Shown here: positions 14,325 through 23,890 of the stretch, in pieces
How the letters are laid out: every line of letters begins with the position of its first letter
How positions within the stretch are numbered: the first letter of the stretch is position 1
NCBI GenBank assembly: GCA_964572225.1
Contig: CAZNFR010000035.1
Span: forward strand, 1 to 32,152
DNA from: CAZNFR01 sp964572225
GTDB taxonomy: Bacteria > Bacteroidota > Bacteroidia > Bacteroidales > GCA-2748055
Direction: 5' to 3'
Length of the DNA: 32,152 nt
The notes under the pieces: model-generated
The model's database searches: none
The model's input: only the letters and a program-made list of their open reading frames with translations
What the model was told of the DNA's origin: nothing
Position numbers and translations under genes: made by a program

Positions 14325-15086
14325 ATGCTTAATGATGCTGAAAAAAGAAGGTATCACCGTCACATAATGTTACCCGGGATAGGGGAAGAAGGACAGGAGA
14401 AACTGAAAATTTCCAGGGTGATGGTTGTGGGGGCCGGGGGCCTTGGCGCTCCTATTCTACAGTATCTGACCGCTGCCGGTGTCGGACATATCGCTATCAT
14501 GGATTATGATACTGTTAATGAGGATAATCTCCACCGACAAATATTGTATGGAGGTCACGACCTGGGAAAACTCAAAACCATTATCGCCAAGCAAAAACTG
14601 AACAGCCTCAATCCTTTTGTAAAACATGATATCATCAATATCAGGCTTACTTCTTCCAATGCCCTGAAATTTATTCAGGAATTTGATCTGGTTATCGATG
14701 CCACAGATAACTTTTCTACCCGATACCTGATTAACGATGCCTGCCTCATCCTTGGAAAACCCTGGGTCTATGGCTCTGTTTTTAAATTTGAGGGACAGGT
14801 CTCTACCTTCAATTACCAGGGAGGTCCCACCCTTCGATGCCTGTTTCCCGACACCAAGGATCACGATAATATTGCCGATCCTGCCAAAGCCGGACTCCTG
14901 GGAGTACTGCCCGGACTTTTCGGTACCTTTCAGGCTATGGAAGCCCTTAAGATTATTACGGGTACCGGTGAAGTATTATCAGGTAAATTACTGCAATACA
15001 ATATGTTAACAAATGAGGTCAACCTTATTGACTTTCCCCTGATTAAAGCACACCAACAAGTTTCTGAATTGCAGGAGGACTATTAA
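14325..15086 (+). CDS. HesA/MoeB/ThiF-family E1-like adenylyltransferase, cysteine-poor
   Basis: This 253-residue protein has the MoeB/ThiF fold that adenylates the C-terminal glycine of a ubiquitin-like sulfur carrier. The ATP-binding GAGGLG (36-41), D60, R71 (NLHRQ), K82 and catalytic D128 (DATDNF) are present, so adenylation should be possible. Much of the family's cysteine chemistry is missing. The first zinc pair is reduced to one residue (TLRC, C172, with T169 in place of the other Cys). The C-terminal CxxC pair is absent. The cysteine that precedes the AG-L-x-x-LPG segment in MoeB is replaced by P186. The natural partner could be the MoaD-like protein at 3901-4128, but the two genes are not linked. 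Confidence 0.87.
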   Translation: MLNDAEKRRYHRHIMLPGIGEEGQEKLKISRVMVVGAGGLGAPILQYLTAAGVGHIAIMDYDTVNEDNLHRQILYGGHDLGKLKTIIAKQKLNSLNPFVKHDIINIRLTSSNALKFIQEFDLVIDATDNFSTRYLINDACLILGKPWVYGSVFKFEGQVSTFNYQGGPTLRCLFPDTKDHDNIADPAKAGLLGVLPGLFGTFQAMEALKIITGTGEVLSGKLLQYNMLTNEVNLIDFPLIKAHQQVSELQEDY

Positions 15087-15196
15087 CATTCGGATCATTT
15101 TTTCTTCAGAATTTCTTAACAATAAATTTAAGTCATGAACCAAACATGTCTATAACTTCACCGTAATTATGCGGAGAGTGTGACTAATTCCTGATC

Positions 15197-17815
15197 ATGA
15201 TAAACACATTAAGGGGCAAATTATTACTGTCATTTCTAATTTTCTCAGCCATATCCATTTTGGTTGTGATCAGTTTTAATACCGCCTACTTCAACCGCAA
15301 AACCGGAATAAACGATGTGGTTAACCGGCTATATACCCTGCAATCGGAAGTTCTTACCAACTTCAACCTTATCGATAATTACATAAATTATGATTTGAAC
15401 AGCTCTTCCTATTACCTTACCGGAAAGAGCATATACCTTGATGAACACGCCGAAAAATCGAAGATCCTGATTGCAGAACTGGCAGGGTTGGTGAATAACA
15501 GCGTTGTAAATGATCTCAATATCACAAAACAGATTGATCTTTTCAGGCTGGAATACGTGAGTCATGATATTCTGTTAAACGAGCTGATAGAAAGGATTAA
15601 TAAACGTGGATTTAAGGATTACGGACTGGTGGGGGAAATGAGGGATTACGTTCATCAGCTTGAGGAATTCAGCGAGGTTGACCGTGCCGATATTCTCAGC
15701 CTCAGACGACATGAAAAGGATTATATTATCCGGAATGAGAAGCAATACGTTCAAAAACTAAATTCCCTGGGATCGGACATAAAAAGGGATCTCGAGCATA
15801 CCTGGTTCCCGACTCAGGCAAAAAAAGACTCTTTTAGTGATATTCTCGATAACTACCTTAGGATCTTCAATCTGGTCGTTGCCCTGGATGAGGAGATCGG
15901 ATTGAAATCCACTACCCTTGGAAGCAAAGTAAAGCTCGATGGAACCGAACAATCCATTCTTGACCTGATGGATTCGGTCATACAATCTGCAAATCAAACA
16001 AAAGATAAGATATTCCGGGAGCTTGAAGTGTACTATATCCTTTATTTCATGTTGGTTTTGGTAACCAGCATTGTGGTTAGTCTGCTCGTTTCCCGTAAAA
16101 TAACACAACCCTTAAAATCCTTGACCGATTTAATTCAGAAACTGATTAAATCGGATTTCAAAGCCGAAACCAAGCTCGAGACGAAAATTACCCAGCATGA
16201 GGTCAATGTTCTTTACAGTGAATTTTTAAAGATGCTTGATCAGCTTCAAAGACGGGAAGAAGAAAGAGATGAGGCAGAAAAAGCTTTAAGGATCAATGAA
16301 CTAAGATACAGGCAATTGGCCGATATGCTCCCTCAAAGTGTTTTCGAGACCAACGAAGTGGGGAACCTTAGTTATGTAAACAAAACCTGGCTTGAAACTT
16401 TTGGTTATAACAAAAATGATATCCGGGAAGGGCTAAACCTGATTGAAGTAATTATATCGGATAGTAAAAATACCTTCATTGGCGGTAAGGAATTCGATAC
16501 CAACGAGTTTCAGGCACTCAGAAAGGATGGTACCACTTTCCCGGCTTTGGTTTACTCCAACCCGATCTACGAAGACAATAAAATATCGGGTTATCGGGGT
16601 ATAATCATAGACCATACCGAACGGAAAAAATACATCGAGGCTCTGGAAAGAGAAAAGCGGAAAGCGGAAAAATCCGACCGGCTTAAATCAGCCTTCCTGG
16701 CAAACATGTCGCACGAGATCCGGACCCCCATGAATGCCATCATCGGTTTTACCAGTCTGATGACCAAAAAGGAGGTGGACGAGGAGGATAAGGCTGAATA
16801 TATTAAATACATACAAATGAGCGGAGATGTTCTGCTTAATCTTATTGATGACATTATTGATACCGCAAAGATCGAAGCCGGTGAGCTCAAGGTAAAGGAA
16901 CAGGATAGTGACATCAATCTGCTGATGGATGGCCTCTACAAAACATTCAGCCAGATTCTGGAACAGAAAGAGAAGCATGAGATTAAGCTCATTTGCGAAA
17001 AGAAAATGGAGAATCAGCGTTTCATCATTCGCTCCGATCTATTCCGACTGCGGCAGATCCTTACCAACCTTATAGGGAATGCCGTAAAATTTACGGACAC
17101 AGGAGAAATCCGGTTCGGTTATACTATACCTGACGGAAAAACAATAAGGTTTCATGTGAAGGATACCGGAATTGGCATGACGGAAGAAAATACCCGAATC
17201 ATATTCGATCGATTCAGACAGGTGGAAGATTCCCTGAACCGGAAGTATGGGGGAACAGGTCTCGGACTTTCCATTTCCAAACACCTGGTGGAACTCATGA
17301 AAGGAAAAATTTGGGTGGAATCCGAGGAAGGAACCGGAACCCGCTTTTATTTCACCATTCCTCTGATGGAAGTTCAAAACAGGGCCATTCATTACATTCA
17401 GACCGATGTTGAACCAGGGAGCTTTCAATGGTCCAACAAAGTGGTTCTTATTGCAGAAGACGATAATAACAATTTTATCTTTCTAAAGTCTACCCTGAAA
17501 TCAACCGGAATCACCATCATCCGTGCCAAAGACGGAAAACAGGCGGTAAGTGAGGTTAAAAGCAACGATTCGATCGACCTTGTTCTGATGGATATACAAA
17601 TGCCCGAAATGAACGGGTATGAAGCATCGGAGAATATAAAGCTTCTCAGGCCTGATTTGCCGGTGATTTCCCAGACCGCATATGCCATGTCTGGTGAAAG
17701 GGAAAAAAGCTTTCAGGCAGGATGTGATGATTATATCTCTAAACCCATCGATATCGATCTTCTATTCAGTAAGATGTCCCGATTTCTCAATGTAGGGGTC
17801 ACCCAGGAGAGTTAA
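15197..17815 (+). CDS. Hybrid sensor histidine kinase (sensor-HAMP-PAS-HisKA-HATPase-REC)
   Basis: This 872-residue inner-membrane kinase has TM1 at about 9-28, a helical periplasmic sensor (about 30-275) containing LRRHEKDYIIR, which is typical of helical-bundle sensors of the HBM type, and TM2 at about 280-300. A HAMP linker follows (300-350), then a PAS domain (about 365-480), HisKA with phospho-acceptor H506 (MSHEIRTP), HATPase (N-box NLIGNAVKF, DTGIGM, GGTGLGLS) and a C-terminal receiver with D799 (LVLMDIQMP). With no output domain, the signal must pass to another protein. The single-domain regulator at 6000-6410 has a very similar receiver, but no phosphotransfer (HPt) protein is seen here. 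The ATG at 15197 begins the TM1 signal anchor. Confidence 0.95.
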   Translation: MINTLRGKLLLSFLIFSAISILVVISFNTAYFNRKTGINDVVNRLYTLQSEVLTNFNLIDNYINYDLNSSSYYLTGKSIYLDEHAEKSKILIAELAGLVNNSVVNDLNITKQIDLFRLEYVSHDILLNELIERINKRGFKDYGLVGEMRDYVHQLEEFSEVDRADILSLRRHEKDYIIRNEKQYVQKLNSLGSDIKRDLEHTWFPTQAKKDSFSDILDNYLRIFNLVVALDEEIGLKSTTLGSKVKLDGTEQSILDLMDSVIQSANQTKDKIFRELEVYYILYFMLVLVTSIVVSLLVSRKITQPLKSLTDLIQKLIKSDFKAETKLETKITQHEVNVLYSEFLKMLDQLQRREEERDEAEKALRINELRYRQLADMLPQSVFETNEVGNLSYVNKTWLETFGYNKNDIREGLNLIEVIISDSKNTFIGGKEFDTNEFQALRKDGTTFPALVYSNPIYEDNKISGYRGIIIDHTERKKYIEALEREKRKAEKSDRLKSAFLANMSHEIRTPMNAIIGFTSLMTKKEVDEEDKAEYIKYIQMSGDVLLNLIDDIIDTAKIEAGELKVKEQDSDINLLMDGLYKTFSQILEQKEKHEIKLICEKKMENQRFIIRSDLFRLRQILTNLIGNAVKFTDTGEIRFGYTIPDGKTIRFHVKDTGIGMTEENTRIIFDRFRQVEDSLNRKYGGTGLGLSISKHLVELMKGKIWVESEEGTGTRFYFTIPLMEVQNRAIHYIQTDVEPGSFQWSNKVVLIAEDDNNNFIFLKSTLKSTGITIIRAKDGKQAVSEVKSNDSIDLVLMDIQMPEMNGYEASENIKLLRPDLPVISQTAYAMSGEREKSFQAGCDDYISKPIDIDLLFSKMSRFLNVGVTQES

Positions 17816-17869
17816 TCCGAATTTCCCGATTTTGTGAATAATTTTTAATACTCTTGTATTTCCAGATGT

Positions 17870-17877
17870 TACCTTTG
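17870..17877 (+). promoter_or_regulatory. Perfect Bacteroidota -7 element for pepE
   Basis: TACCTTTG is an exact TAnnTTTG match, 25 bp upstream of the pepE ATG. A TTG at 17854-17856 is 13 bp upstream, shorter than the usual 17-23 bp spacing. A weak GAAGGA ribosome-binding sequence lies just before the start. Confidence 0.5.
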
Positions 17878-17902
17878 TAGCATATCAAAAGAAGGAAAAA
17901 TT

Positions 17903-18613
17903 ATGAGATTATTATTATTCAGTAATTCAACCAATTCAGGGGAGGAGTATCTGGAATACCCCGTTCCCTATATTCGTGATTTCCTGGGACCCAAAAAACT
18001 GAATTGTGCTTTTGTCCCCTATGCAGCAGTGAGTTTTTCTTATGATGATTATCTGGAAATGGTAAGAACCAAACTTACCCCGGTAGGTTATACCGTAGAA
18101 TCGGTCCATAATCAAAGTAACCAGGGTGATTTGATCCGGAATGCCGATTGTATTATGGTAGGCGGAGGAAATACCTGGCACCTTTTGAAAACCCTTCAGG
18201 ATCAAAATCTTATTGAAGTGATCCGTGATGAGGTGAAATCGGGTACCCCTTATATAGGATGGAGTGCCGGATCCAACCTTGCCTGTCCCACCATAAAGAC
18301 CACCAATGATATGCCGGTCATTGAACCTGATTCCTTCAATGCTTTCGGATTTATCCCCTTTCAAATCAATCCCCATTACCTGGATGCGAATCCGGAAGGA
18401 CATGCCGGAGAAACACGGGAGGCCCGGATTGAAGAGTTTTTGGAAGTCAATCCCAAGGTTTATGTAGTCGGACTTCGCGAAGGGACCCTATTGAGGTTGG
18501 AGGGAACAGAGCTGAAGCTATATGGTTTGCGTTCAGCAAGGATTTTCCGACATTCCCGTTTGCCGGAAGAAAAAGAAACCGGCTCTGTCCTTAATTATTT
18601 ACTGGGTAAATAA
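17903..18613 (+). CDS. pepE: Dipeptidase E (alpha-aspartyl dipeptidase, S51 family)
   Basis: PepE is a cytoplasmic serine peptidase that hydrolyses dipeptides with an N-terminal aspartate. The length, 236 residues, is close to that of E. coli PepE (about 229). The catalytic residues fall one position from the E. coli numbering: S121 in GWSAGSN, D136 and H158 in NPHYLD. The family's GGGNTWHLL segment is at about 87-95. The gene has its own -7 element and stands alone between the hybrid kinase and the AsmA-like gene; no functional link to either is visible. Confidence 0.93.
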   Translation: MRLLLFSNSTNSGEEYLEYPVPYIRDFLGPKKLNCAFVPYAAVSFSYDDYLEMVRTKLTPVGYTVESVHNQSNQGDLIRNADCIMVGGGNTWHLLKTLQDQNLIEVIRDEVKSGTPYIGWSAGSNLACPTIKTTNDMPVIEPDSFNAFGFIPFQINPHYLDANPEGHAGETREARIEEFLEVNPKVYVVGLREGTLLRLEGTELKLYGLRSARIFRHSRLPEEKETGSVLNYLLGK

Positions 18614-18698
18614 TAAACCAGGGCCTTCCCGTGTTTATCTATGAAAACAGTCTTGGATAAGCCGGAATGAACCTTCAGTCTGCAATTTAGAGAAATTC

Positions 18699-18710
18699 GA
18701 TCTGCAGATC
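18699..18710. promoter_or_regulatory. 12-bp perfect palindrome upstream of the AsmA-like gene
   Basis: GATCTGCAGATC is fully self-complementary and lies 77 bp before the GTG start of the AsmA-like gene, within a 174-bp spacer that otherwise shows no gene or terminator. It may be an operator; chance is not excluded. Confidence 0.2.
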
Positions 18711-18787
18711 CTATCTGTATCCCTCATTACCAGATGATTCTGAAAGAGTTGATTCCCTGAGCAAAATTAAATACAAAGGATAAACCA

Positions 18788-21388
18788 GTGAGAAAGGTTT
18801 TCAGGACCATACGAAAGATCATCACAACCGTGATCCTTGTTTTTCTGATCTCCCTGATAATTTTTACCGGGGCAGGATTGATCCTTGCGAATAAGTACGG
18901 AGATCGGATTAAGGAGTATACCCTGGAGCAAATTAATCAACAACTGGAGACCAAAGTAAGCGTTGAAGATATTGACATTTCATTTTTTTCCCGAATCCCT
19001 TACCTTTCGGTAGTTTTCACTGAGGTAACCGTTTGGTCCTCGAATACCTTTAACCGGGAACAGTTCAGGATCCCTGTGGATACCCTCCTGAGTGCCGATA
19101 AAATATTTCTCCAGCTTAACGTGATCGACGTAATAAGGGGCAAGTACCGGGTGAAAAGGATATATGCTCTCAACGGAAAGTTGAATATGCTTACCGATTC
19201 CGGTGCCGGAACCAATTTCCGCATCCTCAGTTCCCAAATGCAAGGAAAGGAAGAAGAAGGAAAAGCCTTTGAAATAGAGGCGGTAAGGTTAAGTAATTTT
19301 GATTTTTACTTTACCAATCTTGTCAAAAATATCAGTGCCTATACCCAGGTAGAAGATATACTTCTGAAGGGTAAGTTCTCCCGCTCGGATTTTTCGCTGG
19401 GTACGGCTGCCGGCTTTACCATCGTCAGCCTGGAGAGGGAGGGCATTTCCTATGCCGATCACCATGAAATTGATTTGAGGTTGGTGATGAATGTAAAAGA
19501 CAGCCTTTACACCATTGATAAAGGGGATTTGGTCTTAAACAATATCCGAATGTCGGCGAGGGGGAACCTGGAAATGGGTAAGGAAACCCAAATGGATCTG
19601 GAATTTGCCAGCCGGGATGTTAACCTTTCAGCAATTATGACTTCTTTACCGGAAAACCTGAAGGATAAGTTGCCCGGGAAAGCCGGAGGAAAGGCCGATA
19701 TTGCCATTCGTGCAAAAGGTCCTTTCTCACAGGTTGAAACCCCATTGATTGAAGCTGCCTGGAAACTGGACATCCATGAAATGATATGGAAGGAAAGGAA
19801 GATACGTAATCTGAGGCTTTTGGGAAAATTCAGCAACGGGGAAAAGACTTCTCCTGAGTCTACCATGATTACGGTGGAAAAATTCAGTTTCCGGGATTAC
19901 AGGTCAGATCTTGAGGGAAAGCTCATGATCGAAAATCTGAAAAGTCCTTATCTGGATCTGGATCTGGAGGGTGAGGTGGATATTTCGGTTTTGAATGATT
20001 TGGTCGTTGAGGAAGGGTTGAGCAATTTCAAAGGGAAGCTGATCAGCGATCTGACGCTTCGAACCCGTTTTCAGTCGGCCAAAAATCTGAAGCTGGAGGA
20101 TTTTTTTGCAGGGGGTATTGCCGGTAGTTTAGGGCTGGAGAATGTAAGCTTTGACCTGAAACCGGGGATGGAGATAAGGGAGATGAATGGAAAAATGGAT
20201 TTTGCAGGCAACAGCTGGTATCCGGATGCAGAATTTATCCTTAATGGTATGAGAACCTCTCTGGTTCTGAGAATTGACAATGTTAGCCGTTATATCTTTT
20301 CCGGCGATTTTCCCTTGATGCTGACAGGCGAAATTCAGACCGAAGGACTGAATCTGGATCCACTGATTGGGAATAGAAAAGAGGAGGGAAAGACAAAAGA
20401 AAAATCCGATCTGTTTCCGGATCTTTTGAGAGCAGACGTTGATCTGAGGGCAGGTTCGATTTCTGCCGGAAAATTTATTGCGGAGGATTTCTCTGCCGGA
20501 TTGAAGTATCAGAATGGATTTATCGGATTGGAAAACATGGGTTTCAGGAATTCGGGGGGTAGTTTCAAAGGAAAAGCTGCCTTAACGGAAAAGCCGGGGA
20601 AGGGTGTGGAAATCCGGTCCGTTGCCGAATTGGAAAGCATCAGGATTAAGGATTTGTTTACATCCTTCCATAATTTCGGACAGGATTTTATCCGGGATGA
20701 TAATCTGGAGGGCATCCTTTTCGCTGATGTGACTTTTACGGCCACCTTCGATTCATTATGGAAAATGGACAGGCAGCAGTTGTATACCCGAGCCGATATT
20801 CTCATCCAATCGGGTGAGTTGGTAGATTTTGAACCGGCCCGGAGATTATCAAAGTTTATCGAAGTTGAGGAACTGGAAAGGATACAGTTTTCCACCCTGG
20901 AAAACCAGATTCTAATCGAAAACGGGAACATTTTTATTCCTGAAATGGATATTTCATCATCTGCATTCAACATAAATCTTTCGGGGACACATAGTTTTGA
21001 TAATTACCTTGATTACAGGTTGAAGGTTAGACTAAGTGAATTACTCACACGGAAGGCTGGGCGTGCCAAGAAAGAAAACGAAGAAAACTTTGTGGTTGAA
21101 GAGGATCCGAGGAGGGCAAGTATTTATTTGTCCCTTACCGGACTTTCGGATGATGTGAAAATAAAGTATAATCAAAAACAGGCTGTGGTTAATGTCAAAG
21201 AGGATATTCAGGATGAGAAGCGGAACCTGAAAAACATCCTTAACGAAGAATTTGGTCTGTTTGCCAGAGATAGCGCGGTTAATAACGCGGGGGAACAAAA
21301 GGGTTCCCCAAAATTCATTATTGACTGGGACGAAGAAGAGCCGGCTGCGAAAAAGGACAGCACTGGTAACCGAAGGAAGAGAAGGTAG
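18788..21388 (+). CDS. AsmA-family envelope protein
   Basis: This 866-residue protein has one N-terminal TM helix (about residues 12-33) followed by a long periplasmic region of repeated short beta-strands, the architecture of AsmA/TamB-like bridge-type proteins that move or organise phospholipids between the two membranes. The segment just after the TM (about 45-80, with VSVEDIDISFFSRIPYLSVV) is the conserved AsmA start. The C-terminal part (about 600-770) matches the AsmA-like C-terminal region, with long alternating strands and the SGTHSFDNYLDYRLKVRL pattern. The lysine/arginine-rich tail is unstructured. The start is GTG at 18788; no ATG precedes the TM helix in frame. The following histidine kinase gene has its own -7 element. 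Confidence 0.85.
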   Translation: MRKVFRTIRKIITTVILVFLISLIIFTGAGLILANKYGDRIKEYTLEQINQQLETKVSVEDIDISFFSRIPYLSVVFTEVTVWSSNTFNREQFRIPVDTLLSADKIFLQLNVIDVIRGKYRVKRIYALNGKLNMLTDSGAGTNFRILSSQMQGKEEEGKAFEIEAVRLSNFDFYFTNLVKNISAYTQVEDILLKGKFSRSDFSLGTAAGFTIVSLEREGISYADHHEIDLRLVMNVKDSLYTIDKGDLVLNNIRMSARGNLEMGKETQMDLEFASRDVNLSAIMTSLPENLKDKLPGKAGGKADIAIRAKGPFSQVETPLIEAAWKLDIHEMIWKERKIRNLRLLGKFSNGEKTSPESTMITVEKFSFRDYRSDLEGKLMIENLKSPYLDLDLEGEVDISVLNDLVVEEGLSNFKGKLISDLTLRTRFQSAKNLKLEDFFAGGIAGSLGLENVSFDLKPGMEIREMNGKMDFAGNSWYPDAEFILNGMRTSLVLRIDNVSRYIFSGDFPLMLTGEIQTEGLNLDPLIGNRKEEGKTKEKSDLFPDLLRADVDLRAGSISAGKFIAEDFSAGLKYQNGFIGLENMGFRNSGGSFKGKAALTEKPGKGVEIRSVAELESIRIKDLFTSFHNFGQDFIRDDNLEGILFADVTFTATFDSLWKMDRQQLYTRADILIQSGELVDFEPARRLSKFIEVEELERIQFSTLENQILIENGNIFIPEMDISSSAFNINLSGTHSFDNYLDYRLKVRLSELLTRKAGRAKKENEENFVVEEDPRRASIYLSLTGLSDDVKIKYNQKQAVVNVKEDIQDEKRNLKNILNEEFGLFARDSAVNNAGEQKGSPKFIIDWDEEEPAAKKDSTGNRRKRR

Positions 21389-21421
21389 CTGGTACCCGTT
21401 TCTCTTATTTGGATAATATGT

Positions 21422-21429
21422 TAATTTTG
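21422..21429 (+). promoter_or_regulatory. Perfect Bacteroidota -7 element for the orphan histidine kinase
   Basis: TAATTTTG is an exact TAnnTTTG match, 40 bp upstream of the TTG start at 21470. No TTG at -33 spacing was found. Confidence 0.45.
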
Positions 21430-21469
21430 CCTTGAAGTTTTCTAACGAAATAATAAATAAGCAAAACCA

Positions 21470-22627
21470 TTGCAAGCTTTGAACATTTACGAGAGGAAGC
21501 AGCGCTGGAAACTTTACCTTTTTCTGATCGCTGTAATTATCGGGGTTAGTTCTCTGACCTATACCAACCGTTTGGTAGAGGACCTTTCAACCGAAGAAAA
21601 GAGAAAGGTGGAGCTCTGGGCGGAAGCAACCCATATTCTGATCAATGCTTCTCACGACCAGGAGGAATTGAGCTTTCCCCTATCCGTGATACTGAATAAT
21701 GAAACTGTACCTGTGATCCTTACGGATAGTGGCGGACAGATTATGGCCTACCGTAATTTGGATACTACCCGGGTTAATAACGAAAAGTACCTTGATAATC
21801 AGTTATCGAGGATGGAAGATGAAAATGAGAGAATGGTGATCGATTTGGGCGATGGGGATGTAAATTACCTTTATTACAGAGATTCCATTCTATTGAGGAG
21901 GCTTCAGTATTTTCCTTATATTCAGCTGGCTGTCATTGTTTTGTTTATCATGGTTTCTTATTTTGCTTTCAGTACTTCACGCAAAGCGGAACAGAATAAG
22001 GTCTGGGTCGGATTGTCCAAAGAAACTGCGCATCAGCTGGGAACCCCAACTTCCTCTCTTAATGCCTGGGTGGCCATACTCAAGCAGGAGTATCCGGACA
22101 AGAACACGGTTTTGGAACTGGAAAAGGATGTTAACCGGTTGGAAAAGATCACGGAGAGATTTTCCAAGATTGGTTCCAAACCTGTTCTGAAGCACACCAA
22201 CGTGAATGATGTGATCCGGAATTCCATCAATTACCTGCTAACCCGAAGTTCGGATAAGATTAATTTTATTTTTAATTCCCCCGATGAGGAGATTTTTGTA
22301 CCTCTTAACGAGGCTCTGTTCGAATGGGTCATTGAAAATGTTTGTAAAAATGCCATGGATGCCATGGATGGGCGAGGGGATATCCGCATTAAAATAGAGG
22401 ACCATACACAGATCATCTACATTGACATCAGCGATACCGGAAAAGGGCTACCGAAATCCAGTTTTAAGACCATTTTCAAACCTGGTTATACCACCAAACA
22501 GAGAGGTTGGGGACTCGGACTCTCCCTAACAAAGAGGATCATTGAGTCTTACCATGAAGGAAAAATATTTGTCCTTCATTCCGAGATCAACAAAGGTACC
22601 ACCATAAGGATCGTTCTGAAGAAGTAA
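21470..22627 (+). CDS. Orphan sensor histidine kinase with atypical H-box
   Basis: This 385-residue membrane kinase has TM1 at about 15-31, a periplasmic segment of about 115 residues, TM2 at about 148-168 and a cytoplasmic kinase core. The phospho-acceptor is H188 in KETAHQLGTPTSSL, where the usual HELRTP is replaced by HQLGTP. The ATPase domain is complete: ENVCKNAMDAMD (N-box), DTGKG (G1) and GWGLGLSLTKRI (G2). No response regulator is adjacent. The start is probably TTG at 21470: it gives a short basic arm before TM1, and the first in-frame ATG lies well inside the periplasmic domain. The U32 gene begins 11 bp downstream and may be co-transcribed. Confidence 0.88.
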   Translation: MQALNIYERKQRWKLYLFLIAVIIGVSSLTYTNRLVEDLSTEEKRKVELWAEATHILINASHDQEELSFPLSVILNNETVPVILTDSGGQIMAYRNLDTTRVNNEKYLDNQLSRMEDENERMVIDLGDGDVNYLYYRDSILLRRLQYFPYIQLAVIVLFIMVSYFAFSTSRKAEQNKVWVGLSKETAHQLGTPTSSLNAWVAILKQEYPDKNTVLELEKDVNRLEKITERFSKIGSKPVLKHTNVNDVIRNSINYLLTRSSDKINFIFNSPDEEIFVPLNEALFEWVIENVCKNAMDAMDGRGDIRIKIEDHTQIIYIDISDTGKGLPKSSFKTIFKPGYTTKQRGWGLGLSLTKRIIESYHEGKIFVLHSEINKGTTIRIVLKK

Positions 22628-22638
22628 AGCTTTTTTGC

Positions 22639-23889
22639 ATGAACCTGAAAAGAGAAGATATTGAGCTTTTAGCCCCTGCCGGGTCTTTCGAATCTCTTGA
22701 GGCCGCTTTCCGGAGTGGGGCCGATGCGGTTTATTTCGGACTCGGTAAGCTCAATATGAGGGCACGTTCTTCCTTTAATTTCACCATTGAGGACCTGGAC
22801 AGGATCCTTGAACGTACCCGGGAATACCATTGCCGCGCTTATCTTACCTTAAATACTGTCGTTTACGATCATGAGTTAGGAATGATTCGTGATCTTATTG
22901 ACCTGGCCGCCGAGAAAAACGTGGATGCCATTATCGCTTCAGACCTTTCCGTTATTGACTACGCTCTTAAACGGAATATTCATGTACATATATCTACTCA
23001 ATTGAATATCAGTAATCTGGATTCCCTTAAGTTCTTTAGCCGTTTTTCCGATACCGTGGTGTTGGCAAGGGAGCTTGATCTGGAAAAAGTCAGAAATATC
23101 GCTGAAGGGATCCGGCTTGAGGATATTGTGGGACCTGACGGAAATCCGGTCAGATTGGAAATGTTCATTCACGGAGCCCTTTGTATGGCCATTTCGGGTA
23201 AATGTTACCTCAGTCTGCATGAGCAGAATCATTCAGCCAACCGGGGTGACTGTTTCCAGGTATGCAGGAGAGGATATACGGTAAAGGATAAGGAAAGTAA
23301 TATTGAACTGGATATCGACAACCAGTATATTATGTCCCCAAAGGACCTTATGACCATTCATTTTCTGAATAAGATCCTGGATGCCGGGGTTAGGGTGTTA
23401 AAGATAGAGGGCAGAGCCCGATCTCCCGAATATGTTAGAACGGTTACTTCCTGTTACAATGAAGCCATCCATGCATGGCTGGACGGGGATTATACCGAAG
23501 CCAGGATTGAGGATTGGAAACTGCGGCTGTCATCTGTTTTTAACCGGGGATTCTGGGATGGTTATTATGTGGGACAAAGACTGGGTGAATGGAGTCATGT
23601 TTATGGATCTCAATCCACCCATAAGAAAATTTATGTCGGAAAAGGGAAAAATTATTTTGATCAATTGGGTGTGGCAGAGTTTCTGATTGAATCCGGTGAG
23701 ATTTCTGTCGGCGATAAGATCCTGATCACCGGACCTACAACCGGGATCGTGGAGCAGGAAATATCCGAACTGAGAGTGGACCGAAAAAAAGTTGAAAAAG
23801 CCGTGAAAGGAGATTCCTGTTCTTTTCCGGTTGGGGAGCCCGTTCGCAGGTCAGACAAGCTTTACAAATGGGTAGAAAGGGGGATTTGA
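22639..23889 (+). CDS. U32-family protein, probable tRNA 5-hydroxyuridine synthase (TrhP-like)
   Basis: U32 proteins are annotated as peptidases, but the bacterial TrhP (YegQ) and RlhA members hydroxylate RNA; TrhP makes 5-hydroxyuridine at tRNA position 34 using prephenate. This 416-residue protein opens with ELLAPAGSFESLEAAF and has the U32 signature EMFIHGALCMAISGKC. Four cysteines (C182, C189, C205, C209) are placed to hold an iron-sulfur cluster. KDLMTI and KIEGRARSPEYV match the barrel-closing part. The length fits TrhP rather than the much longer RlhA. It ends 1 bp from the convergent gene at 23891. An unrelated role for this U32 subgroup cannot be excluded. Confidence 0.85.
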   Translation: MNLKREDIELLAPAGSFESLEAAFRSGADAVYFGLGKLNMRARSSFNFTIEDLDRILERTREYHCRAYLTLNTVVYDHELGMIRDLIDLAAEKNVDAIIASDLSVIDYALKRNIHVHISTQLNISNLDSLKFFSRFSDTVVLARELDLEKVRNIAEGIRLEDIVGPDGNPVRLEMFIHGALCMAISGKCYLSLHEQNHSANRGDCFQVCRRGYTVKDKESNIELDIDNQYIMSPKDLMTIHFLNKILDAGVRVLKIEGRARSPEYVRTVTSCYNEAIHAWLDGDYTEARIEDWKLRLSSVFNRGFWDGYYVGQRLGEWSHVYGSQSTHKKIYVGKGKNYFDQLGVAEFLIESGEISVGDKILITGPTTGIVEQEISELRVDRKKVEKAVKGDSCSFPVGEPVRRSDKLYKWVERGI

Positions 23890-23890
23890 C

